Of a stretch of 64,000 bases of DNA, positions 20,889-31,819 are shown one piece after another. Under the pieces are notes generated by a model, which was not told the origin of the DNA, did not search any database, and worked only from the letters and a program-made list of their open reading frames with translations. This DNA is from Actinomadura parmotrematis (GTDB lineage Bacteria > Actinomycetota > Actinomycetes > Streptosporangiales > Streptosporangiaceae). The DNA lies in NCBI RefSeq assembly GCF_019458805.1, contig NZ_JAIBOA010000001.1:186001-250000 (forward strand), written 5' to 3'. A program made the translations under genes and the position numbers. How positions within the stretch are numbered: position 1 is the stretch's first letter; each line of letters opens with the position of its first letter.

Positions 20889-21664
20889 CCGCTGGACCCG
20901 CCCCCATCGCCGTCGCCCTGGACGCGCCCGACCTGGAGACGGCGGCCCGCTGGGCGTCCCTGGTCACCCCGCACGTGTCGACCGTCAAGGTCGGCCTGGA
21001 GCTGTACCTGCGCTACGGCCCCGACGTCGTCGCGAGCGTCCGCGGCGCCAGCCGGGTGCAGGTGTTCCTCGACCTGAAGCTGCACGACATCCCGGCGACC
21101 GTGGCGGGCGCCGCGCGCGCCGTGGCGCGGCTGAAGCCCGCCTACCTGACCGTGCACGCCGCCGGCGGCCCCGCGATGATCGAGGCGGCGGTGCGGGCCG
21201 CCCCCGGCACCAGGATCGCCGCGGTGACGGTGCTCACCTCGCTCGGCGACGCCGACCTCGCCGGCATCGGGCTCGCCGGGCCGGCCTCGGACGCGGTGCG
21301 GCGCCTCGCCGCCCTCGCCGTCGGCGCGGGCGCGCAGGCGCTCGTCTGCTCGCCGCAGGAGGCCGCGCTGGTGCGCGCCGAGGTCGGCCCGGACGTCACG
21401 CTCATCACCCCCGGCGTCCGCCCCGCGGGCGCCGACCTCCAGGACCAGGCGCGGGTGGCGACGCCCGAGCAGGCGCTCGCGGCGGGTGCGGACCTGCTCG
21501 TGATCGGCCGCCCGATCACCGGTGCCGCCGACCCCGGCGCGGCCGCCGCCGGCATCGCCTCCGCGCTCCGCCGCACGGCCGGCGGGGCGCCCGCCGAGGA
21601 GGCCGCCGGGAGGTCCCCCGAGGCGTCCCGGAGCGCCCCCGCGGGCGCCCCCGCCGAAGGGTGA
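20885..21664 (+). CDS. pyrF: Orotidine 5'-phosphate decarboxylase
   Basis: A 259-residue TIM-barrel enzyme that makes UMP from OMP, the last step of the pathway encoded by this operon. [12 protein letters not shown] carries the DxKxxD catalytic motif, and VIGRPITGA is the phosphate-binding loop near the C terminus. It is of the shorter class I type, with about 25 extra low-complexity C-terminal residues (Ala/Gly/Glu-rich). pyrE (orotate phosphoribosyltransferase) is not in this window. The start overlaps pyrD (GTGA). Confidence 0.95.
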   Translation: MTAGPAPIAVALDAPDLETAARWASLVTPHVSTVKVGLELYLRYGPDVVASVRGASRVQVFLDLKLHDIPATVAGAARAVARLKPAYLTVHAAGGPAMIEAAVRAAPGTRIAAVTVLTSLGDADLAGIGLAGPASDAVRRLAALAVGAGAQALVCSPQEAALVRAEVGPDVTLITPGVRPAGADLQDQARVATPEQALAAGADLLVIGRPITGAADPGAAAAGIASALRRTAGGAPAEEAAGRSPEASRSAPAGAPAEG

Positions 21665-21832
21665 TCGATCACACGTTCGGGGGGCGCGGAGACGCTTTTC
21701 CGCCGCCGTGCGAAAGTCCCAGCAAGGACGCGGTGCGCCCGCCGGAAGGCGCCGAGTTGGGTACACTCTGTATTCAGGACACCGCAAGGAGTGATTTTCG
21801 TGATTTTGTGGCGGGCTAAACGGCACTTCACG

Positions 21833-21862
21833 TTGCCTTATGGGGCGTGAACTCGCTAGTTT
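21833..21862 (+). promoter_or_regulatory. Candidate mihF promoter
   Basis: TTGCCT (21833-21838), an 18-base spacer and TAGTTT (21857-21862) make a moderate match to the housekeeping consensus, 46 bases before the mihF start. The whole 21665-21908 gap is noticeably richer in A/T than its surroundings, as expected for a strong promoter region; another TACACT at 21762 has no good -35. Confidence 0.45.
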
Positions 21863-21908
21863 CCCGTCCCGTCCGACTCCGTCGAGTGGAAACCTGAGGT
21901 GACCCGGC

Positions 21909-22235
21909 GTGGCTCTTCCGCCCCTAACCCCCGAACAGCGCGCCGCAGCCCTGGAGAAGGCTGCCAAGGCCCGCAAGGAGCGTGCCGAGGTTAAGAACCG
22001 GCTCAAGCACGGGGGGACCTCGCTCGCCGAGGTCCTCAAGGAGGGTCAGGCCGACGACGTCATCGGCAAGATGAAGGTGTCGGCCCTCCTCGAGTCCCTG
22101 CCCGGTGTGGGCAAGGTCCGTGCGAAGCAGATCATGGAGCGCCTCGGCATCGCCGAGTCCCGCCGCGTGCGGGGCCTCGGCGCTAACCAGCGCGCCTCCC
22201 TGGAGCGCGAGTTCGGCGGCGGTGCAAATCGCTAG
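21909..22235 (+). CDS. mihF: Integration host factor, actinobacterial type (mIHF)
   Basis: A 108-residue nucleoid-associated protein, unrelated to enterobacterial IHF but required for phage L5 integration and chromosome organisation in mycobacteria and streptomycetes. A basic, Ala/Lys/Arg-rich N-terminal helix ([25 protein letters not shown]) is followed by the helix-two-turn-helix DNA-binding domain with [22 protein letters not shown]. The start is GTG, with GAGGTGA ten bases upstream. Gene order pyrF-mihF-gmk-rpoZ is conserved in actinobacteria. Confidence 0.95.
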   Translation: MALPPLTPEQRAAALEKAAKARKERAEVKNRLKHGGTSLAEVLKEGQADDVIGKMKVSALLESLPGVGKVRAKQIMERLGIAESRRVRGLGANQRASLEREFGGGANR

Positions 22236-22329
22236 CCCCCGACCCGCGAACGGGCGCCACGGTGAGACCGTCGCGGCCGGCCCGGCGCTGCCCGGCCCCG
22301 GCTCCATCCCGTTCAGTTCCGGCGCACCC

Positions 22330-22929
22330 ATGACTGCACCGGGCGGCTCCACCGAGCTCCACCAGCACCATCCCCTTGCCCGGCGGCTGACGGTTCTCTC
22401 CGGCCCGTCAGGCGTCGGCAAGAGCACGGTCGTCGCCGAGATCCGGCTCGCCCACCCCGAGGTGTGGCTGTCGGTCTCGGTGACCACCCGGTCCCCCCGG
22501 CCGGGAGAGAAAGACGGTGTGCAGTACTTCTTCGTCGACGACGCCGGTTTCGACCGGCTCGTCGATGAGGGCCAGCTCCTGGAATGGGCCGAGTTCGCGG
22601 GGAACCGCTACGGGACCCCGCGACGGCCCGTCCAAGAGAGGCTCGACCGCGGCGAGCCGGTCCTGCTGGAGATCGACCTGCAGGGCGCCCGCCAGATCCG
22701 CGACACCATGCCCGAGGCGCGGCTGGTGTTCCTCGCGCCGCCGTCCTGGGACGAGCTGGTCCGCCGGCTCACCGGGCGCGGTACCGAGCCGCCCGAGGTG
22801 ATCGAGCGGCGCCTCGCCGCCGCCCGCGTCGAGCTCGCGGCCGAGAAGGAGTTCGACGTCACCCTCGTCAACACGTCCGTCCAGGACGTGTGCGGCGAGC
22901 TGGTAGCCTTGATGGCTGTTCGCCAGTAA
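22330..22929 (+). CDS. gmk: Guanylate kinase
   Basis: A 199-residue kinase that phosphorylates GMP to GDP with ATP. The P-loop GPSGVGKST lies near residue 25, the GMP-binding [21 protein letters not shown] segment follows (Ser and Tyr contacts), and [15 protein letters not shown] completes the GMP domain. I placed the start at the ATG of MTAPGGSTE; the 94 bases between the mihF stop and this ATG could encode more, but do not match the family. It sits between mihF and rpoZ. Confidence 0.95.
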   Translation: MTAPGGSTELHQHHPLARRLTVLSGPSGVGKSTVVAEIRLAHPEVWLSVSVTTRSPRPGEKDGVQYFFVDDAGFDRLVDEGQLLEWAEFAGNRYGTPRRPVQERLDRGEPVLLEIDLQGARQIRDTMPEARLVFLAPPSWDELVRRLTGRGTEPPEVIERRLAAARVELAAEKEFDVTLVNTSVQDVCGELVALMAVRQ

Positions 22930-22950
22930 CGCCTAGGGGAAGGCCACCGC

Positions 22951-23208
22951 GTGGCAGCCACCAGCAATGAGGGCATCACCAACCCGTCGATCGACGAGCT
23001 GCTGGAGGTCGTCGACACCAAGTACGGCCTCGTGAGCATCGCCGCCAAGCGCGCCCGGCAGATCAACGCCTACTACGCGCAGCTCGGCGAGGGCCTGCTG
23101 GAGTACGTCGGCCCGCTGGTCGAGACCCAGGTCCAGGAGAAGCCGCTGTCCATCGCGCTCCGCGAGACGCGCGAGGGCCTCCTGCACGCCGAGCCCGTCG
23201 AGGGCTGA
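22951..23208 (+). CDS. rpoZ: RNA polymerase omega subunit
   Basis: An 85-residue omega subunit that assists assembly of the beta-prime subunit. [31 protein letters not shown] is the conserved core, ending with [15 protein letters not shown]. The start is a GTG 21 bases after the gmk stop, with AGGGGAAGG upstream. The size and neighbours (gmk before, coaBC after) are standard for actinobacteria. Confidence 0.96.
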   Translation: MAATSNEGITNPSIDELLEVVDTKYGLVSIAAKRARQINAYYAQLGEGLLEYVGPLVETQVQEKPLSIALRETREGLLHAEPVEG

Positions 23209-23273
23209 CCCGCCGGTCGCCCGGGGGCCGCGCCTCCGGGCAGCCCCGGGAAGGCGATCCTCGTCAGCACCCC

Positions 23274-24554
23274 ATGAGCACCAGCACCGGCACCACCGGG
23301 CCCCGCGTCGTCCTCGGCGTCAGCGGGGGCATCGCCGCCTACAAGGCGTGCGAGCTGCTGCGGCGCCTCACCGAGTCCGGCCACGACGTGCGCGTCGTGC
23401 CGACGGCCGAGGCCCTGCGCTTCGTCGGCGAGCCCACCTGGGCCGCCCTGTCCGGCCACCCCGTGCGCACCGCGGTGTTCGAGGACGTCGCCGAGGTCCC
23501 GCACGTCCGGCTCGGCCAGGACGCCGACCTGGTGCTCGTGGCGCCCGCGACCGCCAACACCCTCGCGAAGGCCGCCGCCGGCCTCGCCGACGACCTGCTC
23601 ACCAACACCCTGCTCACCGCGCGCTGCCCCGTGGTGTTCGCACCGGCGATGCACACCGAGATGTGGGAGCACCCGGCGACGCGGGCCAACGTCGCGACGC
23701 TGCGGGCGCGCGGCGCGCTCGTCGTCGAGCCCGCGTCCGGCCGCCTCACCGGCGCCGACACCGGCAAGGGCCGGCTGCCCGACCCGGCCGAGCTGTTCGA
23801 GGTCGCCCGCCGCGTCCTCGCCCGCGGCGACCTGCCGCGCGACCTCGCCGGCCGCCGCGTCGTCGTGTCGGCGGGCGGCACCCGCGAGGCGCTCGACCCC
23901 GTCCGCTTCCTCGGCAACCGCTCGTCGGGGCTGCAGGGCTACGCCCTCGCCCGCACCGCCGCCGCCCGCGGCGCCCGCGTCACCCTCGTCGCCGCCAACG
24001 TCGCCCTGCCCGACCCGGCCGGGATCGGCGTCGTCGCGGTCGAGTCCGCCGAGGACATGCGCAAGGCCGTCCTGGAGGCGGCCCAAGGCCCCGGCGGCGC
24101 CGCCGACGCGGTGGTCATGGCCGCCGCCGTCGCCGACTTCCGGCCGGCCGGCTACCGGAACTCCAAGATCAAGAAGGAGCCGGGGGCCGGGCCCGCGCCG
24201 ATCGCGCTGGTGCAGAACCCCGACATCCTGGCCGAGCTCGCCGCCCGCCCGCGCGGCGGGCAGGTCGTCGTCGGCTTCGCCGCCGAGACCGACGACGTGC
24301 TCGCCAACGGGCGCGCCAAGCTCGCCCGCAAGGGCTGCGACCTGCTGGTCGTGAACCGGGTCGGGGCCGACCTCACCTTCGGCCGCCCCGACAACGAGGC
24401 CGTGATCCTCGCCGCCGACGGCGCGGCGCCGACCGAGGTGCCGCGCGGCGCCAAGGAGGCGCTCGCCGACGTCGTCTGGGACCTGGTCGCCGCCCGCCTC
24501 GCCCCGCCCGGCGGGTCCTGTCCCGAGGGCGCCCGCGGCCCCGCCGCCCCCTGA
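23274..24554 (+). CDS. coaBC: Phosphopantothenoylcysteine decarboxylase / phosphopantothenate-cysteine ligase
   Basis: A 426-residue bifunctional coenzyme A biosynthesis protein. The N-terminal flavoprotein CoaC domain (about 1-185) has GVSGGIAAYKACELLR, the ATANTLAKAAAGLADDL segment and PAMHTEMWEHPATRAN. The C-terminal CoaB domain (about 195-415) has VSAGGTREALDPVRFLGNRSSG and uses CTP. About ten Gly/Pro/Ala residues trail at the C terminus. It supplies phosphopantetheine and hence the carrier-protein cofactor also used by the carrier protein at 60474. ATG start with GGAAGG upstream. Confidence 0.96.
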   Translation: MSTSTGTTGPRVVLGVSGGIAAYKACELLRRLTESGHDVRVVPTAEALRFVGEPTWAALSGHPVRTAVFEDVAEVPHVRLGQDADLVLVAPATANTLAKAAAGLADDLLTNTLLTARCPVVFAPAMHTEMWEHPATRANVATLRARGALVVEPASGRLTGADTGKGRLPDPAELFEVARRVLARGDLPRDLAGRRVVVSAGGTREALDPVRFLGNRSSGLQGYALARTAAARGARVTLVAANVALPDPAGIGVVAVESAEDMRKAVLEAAQGPGGAADAVVMAAAVADFRPAGYRNSKIKKEPGAGPAPIALVQNPDILAELAARPRGGQVVVGFAAETDDVLANGRAKLARKGCDLLVVNRVGADLTFGRPDNEAVILAADGAAPTEVPRGAKEALADVVWDLVAARLAPPGGSCPEGARGPAAP

Positions 24555-24746
24555 TCCGGGCGGCCGTGCCCCGGGCGCCCGACCGGAGTACCGTGACCTG
24601 CGCGTCTGGCGATCGGCGCGGGCTATCCCGATAGACTCCGCCGGAAACCCGGCGCGGGCCCGGCGGGAGCCGGCGGTTCCCGCCACGCCGAATAACCCAT
24701 CCGCTCTGCGACGTCAGTCAGCAGCCGCTGCAAGGAGTTCACGCAC

Positions 24747-25952
<1,206 letters not shown>

Positions 25953-25976
25953 GCGCCGCCCGCAAGAGCCGCACGT

Positions 25977-26015
25977 GCGAGAGGCCCCGGGGACGGCGTC
26001 CCCGGGGCCTCTCGC
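25977..26015. terminator. Strong terminator after metK
   Basis: A perfect 18-bp stem (25977-25994 and 25998-26015) with a 3-base loop lies between the convergent metK and the next minus-strand gene, so it may terminate transcription in both directions. There is no T-run. Confidence 0.88.
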
Positions 26016-26024
26016 GTCCCGGCG

Positions 26025-27731
26025 TCAGCGGGCGGGCGGGCAGGGCGTGCCGCGGGGCGCGCCGTAGCGGGCGCTGACGGTGTAGCGGCCGGGGCCGGGG
26101 GCGTGCAGCCGGACGAAGTCGCCGTCGCGCTCCAGGCAGCCGTGGCCGGCGGTCCCGCCGCCGCGCACGTTCAGCCACGGCGACCAGGCGATCCGCAGCG
26201 TCGTCACGCCGGCGGCGGGGACGTCCACGGCGAGCTCGGCGGCGTCCACGCGCGCGACGGTGGACGGCAGGGCGACCAGCGGCACCGGGTCGGCGACGCG
26301 GTAGAGGCGCCAGTAGTCGTCGGACCAGACCGGCCGCAGGTAGGGCTGGCCCCGCTCGATGAGCGCGGCCTCGTCCTTGCCGGCCTTCTCGACCTCCTGC
26401 TCGGGCAGCACCACGAACCCGACGGACCACTTGCGCAGCCAGGCGTGGTAGGAGGCGGGCGTGAGGGCGCCGTCCTCGTAGAACAGGGCGTGCCGCTCGG
26501 CGTCCACCTGCCGGTTCCAGCCGCGGGCCAGGATGTAGTGGCGGGTGAGGCCGGCGGACTCCCAGTGCGAGCGCAGGGGGACGACCTCGATGCGGGTGCG
26601 GCGCGCGCCGAGCCGGTCCAGCTCGGCCTTCAGGCCGCCGGAGTTGGCGGCGGTGACGTTCGCGGGCCGGGTGTGGATCACGTCGTCGACGGGCTTCACG
26701 ACCATCCACGCGCCGGTGACGATGAACGCGGCGCAGAGCACGCCGAGCTTGGCGAGGTGGTGGGTGCGGGCGACGGCGGTGAGCAGCACCACGCCGCCGA
26801 ACAGCAGCGACAGCCGCTCGACGTTGCTGCCGATCGGGCTCGGGACCAGCCAGGTCAGCGCGATGCCGAGCAGGTAGACGCCGGCGCCGACGCGCACCAC
26901 CGTCCACTCGCGGGGCGCGCAGAGCAGCACCGCGACCACGCTGGTGATCGCGGGCAGGACGACGGTGGCGAACCCGATCGGCTGCACGCCGGTGAAGGGG
27001 AACAGCACCGTGGTGACGCCGACGACGAGCGGCGGCGCGAGCGCCAGCATCAGGCCGGCGCGGCGCCGCCCGGTGAGGAACAGCGCGGCCGCGACGACCA
27101 TGATGAACAGGCCCGCGACGGGGCTGGCGAGCGTCGCGAGGAGGCTGAGGCCGAACATGCCGGCCGCGCGGAGCGGCGGGGTGCCCCGGACGGTGAACGC
27201 CATCTGCACGGCCGCGAGCGCGAACACCAGGCCGAGCCCGAAGGTGACGCGGCCGGACGCGGCGTTGCACCAGGTCGCGAGCGCGCCCCACAGGGCGGCG
27301 GGCATCAGCGCCGGCACCCGCAGGTGGACGAGCAGCCGCGCCAGCATCGTCGCCGACAGCGTGCCCGCGATCACCGCGACGGTACGGATGCCGAACCACG
27401 ACATCACGTAGGGCGACAGGACGCTGTAGGACGCCGGGTGCACGCCGCCGTACCAGGACAGGTTGTAGGCGGCGCCGGGGTGCCGCCCGACGAAGTAGGT
27501 CCAGGCCGACTGGGCGGCGAGGTCGCCGCCGTCGCGGGCCAGGAACAGCGCCCAGACGGCGTGCAGCGCCGCCGACAGCAGCGTGGCGGCGAGGATGGGG
27601 GGCCGCGTCAGCGGCCGCAGCAGCGGCGACCGGCGGGCGAACCGCGCGGCGGCGGCGAGCGGGCCGGGCCGCGCGGGCGGTGGCGTATCGATCGTGTCGC
27701 CTTCGGAGGGCGGGGTCTGCGCGGTCGTCAC
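26025..27731 (-). CDS. Large multi-pass membrane protein, GT-C glycosyltransferase-like
   Basis: A 568-residue protein with about ten to twelve hydrophobic segments between residues 35 and 350 and a soluble, probably extracellular C-terminal domain (about 355-568). The first extracellular loop contains FLARDGGDLAAQSAWTYFVGRHPGAAYN, where paired acidic residues after the first membrane segment resemble GT-C enzymes. The C domain has ERHALFYEDGALTPASYHAWLRKWSVGFVVLP. No exact family or substrate can be named; a polyprenyl-sugar-dependent transferase or envelope biosynthesis protein is plausible. GTG start; divergent from priA. Confidence 0.7.
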   Translation of the reverse strand: MTTAQTPPSEGDTIDTPPPARPGPLAAAARFARRSPLLRPLTRPPILAATLLSAALHAVWALFLARDGGDLAAQSAWTYFVGRHPGAAYNLSWYGGVHPASYSVLSPYVMSWFGIRTVAVIAGTLSATMLARLLVHLRVPALMPAALWGALATWCNAASGRVTFGLGLVFALAAVQMAFTVRGTPPLRAAGMFGLSLLATLASPVAGLFIMVVAAALFLTGRRRAGLMLALAPPLVVGVTTVLFPFTGVQPIGFATVVLPAITSVVAVLLCAPREWTVVRVGAGVYLLGIALTWLVPSPIGSNVERLSLLFGGVVLLTAVARTHHLAKLGVLCAAFIVTGAWMVVKPVDDVIHTRPANVTAANSGGLKAELDRLGARRTRIEVVPLRSHWESAGLTRHYILARGWNRQVDAERHALFYEDGALTPASYHAWLRKWSVGFVVLPEQEVEKAGKDEAALIERGQPYLRPVWSDDYWRLYRVADPVPLVALPSTVARVDAAELAVDVPAAGVTTLRIAWSPWLNVRGGGTAGHGCLERDGDFVRLHAPGPGRYTVSARYGAPRGTPCPPAR

Positions 27732-27866
27732 GGTGCCTGCATGCGCTCGGGGGACGGAACGGACGCGGAGGACATCGGGAAATGATCCACTGAACCTCCG
27801 CGGGAAGCAATTTCGCGCACCGCCCGCGCGGGCGCCGGCCCGTCCCTGATCTGGTAGGACGGGGAC

Positions 27867-29951
27867 GTGACGAACGACGGCGGGGGAGCGGAGCTGATCC
27901 CGGGCCTGGGCGAGATCCCGCGGGTGCCCGCGGGGAGGGGGGCCCGGACCGGGCGAAGCCTACCGCCCGGCGGGAGCGCGGCGGGCGCGAAGAAGAAGGG
28001 GGCCAAGCGGCCGGCGGGCGAACTCCCGGTGGCGCGGGTCGCCGTCGACATCCCGCTGCCGCACCTGGACCGGCCCTTCGACTACCTCGTCCCCGACACG
28101 CTGGACGCCTCCGCCGTGCCGGGCTGCCGCGTCCGGGTCCGCTTCGCCGGGCAGCTCGTCGACGGGTTCCTGCTGGAGCGCGCCGCCGAGAGCGCGCACA
28201 CCGGCCGCCTGGCCTACCTGGAGCGCGTCACCTCGCCCGAGCCCGTCCTCGCGCCGGAGATCGCCGCGCTGGTGCGGGAGGTCGCCGACCGGTACGCCGG
28301 GACGTTCGCCGACGTCGTCCGGCTCGCCGTGCCGCCCCGGCACGCCCGGGTCGAGGCCGAGGAGCCGCCCGCGCCGCCGCAGGGTCCGCTCGCGCCCGGC
28401 GGCCCCGGCCCCTGGGCGGACTACCCGGCCGGGCCGTCGTTCCTCGCCGCGCTCGGCGCGGGCCGCGCGCCGCGGGCGGTGTGGACGGCGCTGCCCGGCA
28501 TGGAGGACCGCACGGCCGCGGTCGCGCGGGCCGTCGCGGTCGCCCTCGCCGCCGGGCGCGGCGCGCTCGTCGTGGTCGCCGACGGCCGCGACGTCGCCCG
28601 CCTGGACGCCGCCCTCGCCGCCGAGCTCGGCCCGGGGCGCCACGTCGCGCTGACCGCCGAGGCCGGGCCGTCCGAGCGGTACCGGAGCTGGCTCGCGGTG
28701 CGGCGCGGCACCGTGCGCGCCGCCGTCGGCACCCGCGCCGCGATGTTCGCGCCGGTGGCGGGCCTCGGGCTGGTGGTGCTGTGGGACGACGGCGACGACG
28801 TCCACGCCGAGCCGCACGCCCCCTACCCGCACCCGCGCGAGGTGCTGGCGCTCCGCGCGCACCGCACGGGCGCCGCCGCGCTGTTCGGCGGGTTCACCCG
28901 CACCACCGACGCCACCCAGCTCGTCGAGACCGGCTGGGCGCACGCGCTGGCCGCGGGCCGGCTCACCGTCCGCGACCGCATGCCGCGCGTCCGGCCGACC
29001 GGCGACGACGCCCAGCTCGCCCGGGACGCCGCCGCGCAGGCCGCCCGGCTGCCCGGCCTGGCGTTCGAGACGGCGCGCCGGGCGCTCGCCGAAGGGCCCG
29101 TCCTCGTGCAGGTGCCGCGCCGCGGCTACCTGCCGGGCCTGGCCTGCGGGCGCTGCCGCACCCCGGCGCGCTGCGGCGCCTGCCAGGGGCCGCTCGCGCT
29201 GCGATCGGCGCACGCGGCGCCCTACTGCCGCTGGTGCGGGCGGATCGCCGGCGACTGGCACTGCCCCGAGTGCGGCCACTTCCACCTCCGGGCCGTCGTC
29301 GTGGGCGCGCGCCGCACCGCCGAGGAGCTCGGCCGGGCGTTCCCCGGCGTCGCGGTCCGCACGTCCGGCCGCGACGGCGTCCTGGACCGGATCGCCGCCG
29401 GGCGGGCCCTGGTGGTGTCCACGCCGGGCGCCGAGCCGGTCGCCGACGGCGGCTACACCGCCGCGCTGCTGCTCGACGGCTGGGTGCTGCTCGGCCGCGC
29501 CGACCTGCGGGCGGGCGAGGAGACGCTGCGCCGCTGGATGAACGCCGCCGCGCTGGTGCGGCCCGGCGGGGCCGTCGTCGTCGGCGCCGACGCCGCGCTG
29601 CCCGCCGTGCAGGCCCTCGTCCGCTGGGATCCCGTCACCTACGCCGAGCGCGAGCTCGCCGAGCGGCGCGAGGTCGGGTTCCCGCCCGCCGCGCGGATGG
29701 CGTCGCTGACGGCGTCGCCGGCGGCGATCCGCGAGCTGCTGGAGGACGCCCGGCTGCCCGCGGGCGCCGAGGTGCTCGGCCCGGTCCCGGTCGGCGCGCC
29801 CGAGGAGGCGCGCGAGCGGGCCCTCGTCCGGGTGCCGCGCCCGGCCGCCGGGGACCTCGCGCAGGCCCTGCGGGCGGCGCAGGGCGTGCGCAGCGCCCGC
29901 AAGGCCGCCGAGGCCGTCCGGGTGCAGATCGATCCCCTGGAACTGATCTGA
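27867..29951 (+). CDS. priA: Primosomal protein N' (PriA), actinobacterial form lacking helicase motifs
   Basis: A 694-residue replication-restart protein. The 3'-DNA-binding domain (about 55-160) begins VARVAVDIPLPHLDRPFDYLVPD. A zinc-binding region has Cys pairs in CGRCRTPARCGAC, YCRWCG and HCPECGH. The Walker A and DEAH helicase motifs of E. coli PriA are absent, which is a known feature of actinobacterial PriA, so it probably acts as a DNA-structure-recognition scaffold without helicase activity. The first 45 residues are low complexity. GTG start. Confidence 0.9.
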   Translation: MTNDGGGAELIPGLGEIPRVPAGRGARTGRSLPPGGSAAGAKKKGAKRPAGELPVARVAVDIPLPHLDRPFDYLVPDTLDASAVPGCRVRVRFAGQLVDGFLLERAAESAHTGRLAYLERVTSPEPVLAPEIAALVREVADRYAGTFADVVRLAVPPRHARVEAEEPPAPPQGPLAPGGPGPWADYPAGPSFLAALGAGRAPRAVWTALPGMEDRTAAVARAVAVALAAGRGALVVVADGRDVARLDAALAAELGPGRHVALTAEAGPSERYRSWLAVRRGTVRAAVGTRAAMFAPVAGLGLVVLWDDGDDVHAEPHAPYPHPREVLALRAHRTGAAALFGGFTRTTDATQLVETGWAHALAAGRLTVRDRMPRVRPTGDDAQLARDAAAQAARLPGLAFETARRALAEGPVLVQVPRRGYLPGLACGRCRTPARCGACQGPLALRSAHAAPYCRWCGRIAGDWHCPECGHFHLRAVVVGARRTAEELGRAFPGVAVRTSGRDGVLDRIAAGRALVVSTPGAEPVADGGYTAALLLDGWVLLGRADLRAGEETLRRWMNAAALVRPGGAVVVGADAALPAVQALVRWDPVTYAERELAERREVGFPPAARMASLTASPAAIRELLEDARLPAGAEVLGPVPVGAPEEARERALVRVPRPAAGDLAQALRAAQGVRSARKAAEAVRVQIDPLELI

Positions 29952-29968
29952 CGGCTAGGCTCTGCCCA

Positions 29969-31777
29969 GTGGCCAACACTTGGGTAGACAGCACCGCCGC
30001 CGGCTTCGGGCAGTGGGCGGACGGACGCGACGACGACACCGCCGACGCGCAGGGCGTGCGCCTCCTGCTGGAGCTCGCCGACGAGGAGCTCGGCCTGCGC
30101 GGCCCCGAGGACCTGGACGCGGGCGCGCTGCGCGGGCTGCTGCTGGAGGTCTTCCCCGCCGCCGTCGTCGCCGACGCCGACGAGGTCCCCGCGATCGTGG
30201 CCACCGTGCGGCACCTCATCGCCTTCCTCGCCGAGCGCGGCGTCGCCGACGGCGCCGCCCTCACCGCCGAGCTCGGCCGGCTGGAGCCGGAGTTCGCCGC
30301 CGCCGTCGAGGCCGCCGACAGCACCGAGCGGCGCGCCGCCGCCGAGGTGCTGACCGGGCTGATGCGCGACGACGGCGTCGACCCCGCCGACCCGGCCGCC
30401 GCCGAGCGCTGGCTCGCCGCCTTCGACGCGCTGCCCGAGCAGGAGCGGTTCGAGCGCACCGACGCCTACCTGCGGCAGGTCGAGCAGCTCGCGGTGCCGC
30501 CCGTCCGGCTGGCGCCCGAGGCCGAGCTCGCCGCCGCCGCCCGCGCGTCCGGCCTGACCGCGCAGGCCCGCGCGCTCGCCGCCTGGACGGGGGAGCGGGC
30601 GGTCACCGAGTACGACGAGCTGACCGGCGCGGACGCCGCCGCGGCCGCCGCCGACCTCGGCATCGCCACGCCCCGCGCCGAGGGGGACCCGGCCGAGCAG
30701 GCCGACCTGCCGGAGATCGACCGGCTCTGGTGGGCGGCGGTGGAGGCCGACGTGATCGCCGTCACCGGCCGGCGGGCCCGCCCCGGCGGCGCCCTCGCCG
30801 ACCTGGACGGCGGCGCGGACGCCGACGTGCTGCACGTCTGGCTGCGGCTGTTCGACGCCGCCGCCGTCCCCGAGCACGCCGCCGACGACGGCCTGGACGC
30901 CGTGGAGCTGGTGCAGAACGAGCTGACCGGCGTCCTCATCCACCTGTACGAGCAGGACGCGCCGGCGCCCGCCGCCGAGCTCGGCGACGCGCTGCTGGAG
31001 CACATCGGCGACGGCTACGAGGTGTCCGACGCCCGCGCGCTGGAGGGCGCCGTCCGGGACGCGCTGCGGCTGGAGATCGCCGACCTGCTCGCCTGGGGCG
31101 TCGTGCGGGAGGGCGCCGGGGACGGCCTGGAGCTCACCCCGCTCGGGGTGTGGGGCGTCCGCGAGCTGCTGCGCGCCGACGGGTTCGCCGCGCCGCTCGT
31201 CGGGGAGCTGGCGGGCGCCTCGGCCGCCGACCTGGTCGCGGGCCTGGCCTGGCACCGCGCGGACACCGCCGGCGAGGAGATCGACGGCTGGCTGGCCCGG
31301 CACGCCGCCAAGGACGCCGCCGCCGACCTGCTGGAGGTCATGCGGAGCGGCGGGCCCGGCGCCCGCAACCTGGCCGCCGGGGTCCTCGGCCGCATCGGCG
31401 ACGAGGCCGCGCCGGTGGTGCGGGCCGCCGCGGGCGAGCCGCTCTGCCGCCCCTACGCGGCGCTCTGGCTCACCGCGCACGGCCACGACGGCTTCGCGCT
31501 GTCGCGCGACGAGTACCTGTGGGTGTTCGTCGACACCCTGGCCGGGATGCTGGAGACCGCCGAGCCGGACGCGGCGGTCCGCGCGGCGCTCGCCGGCGTC
31601 CCCGCGGACGCCGACCCGGCCGCGATGGTGAGCGACATCTGGCGGGCCGACCACCCGGGCACCACGGAGGTGCTGGACGCGCTCGGCGCCCACCACCCCG
31701 ACCGCGAGATCGCCAAGGCCGCCCGCACCGCCGCCTACAAGGCCCGTTCGGCCCAGGGGCCCGCCGGCGGTTCGTAG
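29969..31777 (+). CDS. Large acidic hypothetical protein
   Basis: A 602-residue, strongly acidic and Ala/Leu/Asp-rich cytoplasmic protein with no signal peptide, membrane segment or catalytic motif I recognise. The sequence looks fully helical. The C-terminal third has repeated helix pairs of HEAT-like character (for example LEVMRSGGPGARNLAAGVLGRIGDEAAP). The N terminus reads NTWVDSTAAGFGQWADGR. It lies 17 bases after priA and just before def, so it likely belongs to the same transcript. Codon use is like its neighbours, which supports a long-resident gene. GTG start chosen by homolog-like NTWVDS opening and proximity. Confidence 0.75.
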   Translation: MANTWVDSTAAGFGQWADGRDDDTADAQGVRLLLELADEELGLRGPEDLDAGALRGLLLEVFPAAVVADADEVPAIVATVRHLIAFLAERGVADGAALTAELGRLEPEFAAAVEAADSTERRAAAEVLTGLMRDDGVDPADPAAAERWLAAFDALPEQERFERTDAYLRQVEQLAVPPVRLAPEAELAAAARASGLTAQARALAAWTGERAVTEYDELTGADAAAAAADLGIATPRAEGDPAEQADLPEIDRLWWAAVEADVIAVTGRRARPGGALADLDGGADADVLHVWLRLFDAAAVPEHAADDGLDAVELVQNELTGVLIHLYEQDAPAPAAELGDALLEHIGDGYEVSDARALEGAVRDALRLEIADLLAWGVVREGAGDGLELTPLGVWGVRELLRADGFAAPLVGELAGASAADLVAGLAWHRADTAGEEIDGWLARHAAKDAAADLLEVMRSGGPGARNLAAGVLGRIGDEAAPVVRAAAGEPLCRPYAALWLTAHGHDGFALSRDEYLWVFVDTLAGMLETAEPDAAVRAALAGVPADADPAAMVSDIWRADHPGTTEVLDALGAHHPDREIAKAARTAAYKARSAQGPAGGS

Positions 31778-31819
31778 ACTGGTACACCCGCGCCCGCCGC
31801 ACCCCGATCGGAGCCCCTG

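Noticed and set aside
24555..24746. Possible SAM riboswitch before metK
   Set aside because: GC-rich inverted repeats are present, but I could not find the conserved core of any SAM riboswitch class; a covariance-model search would decide.
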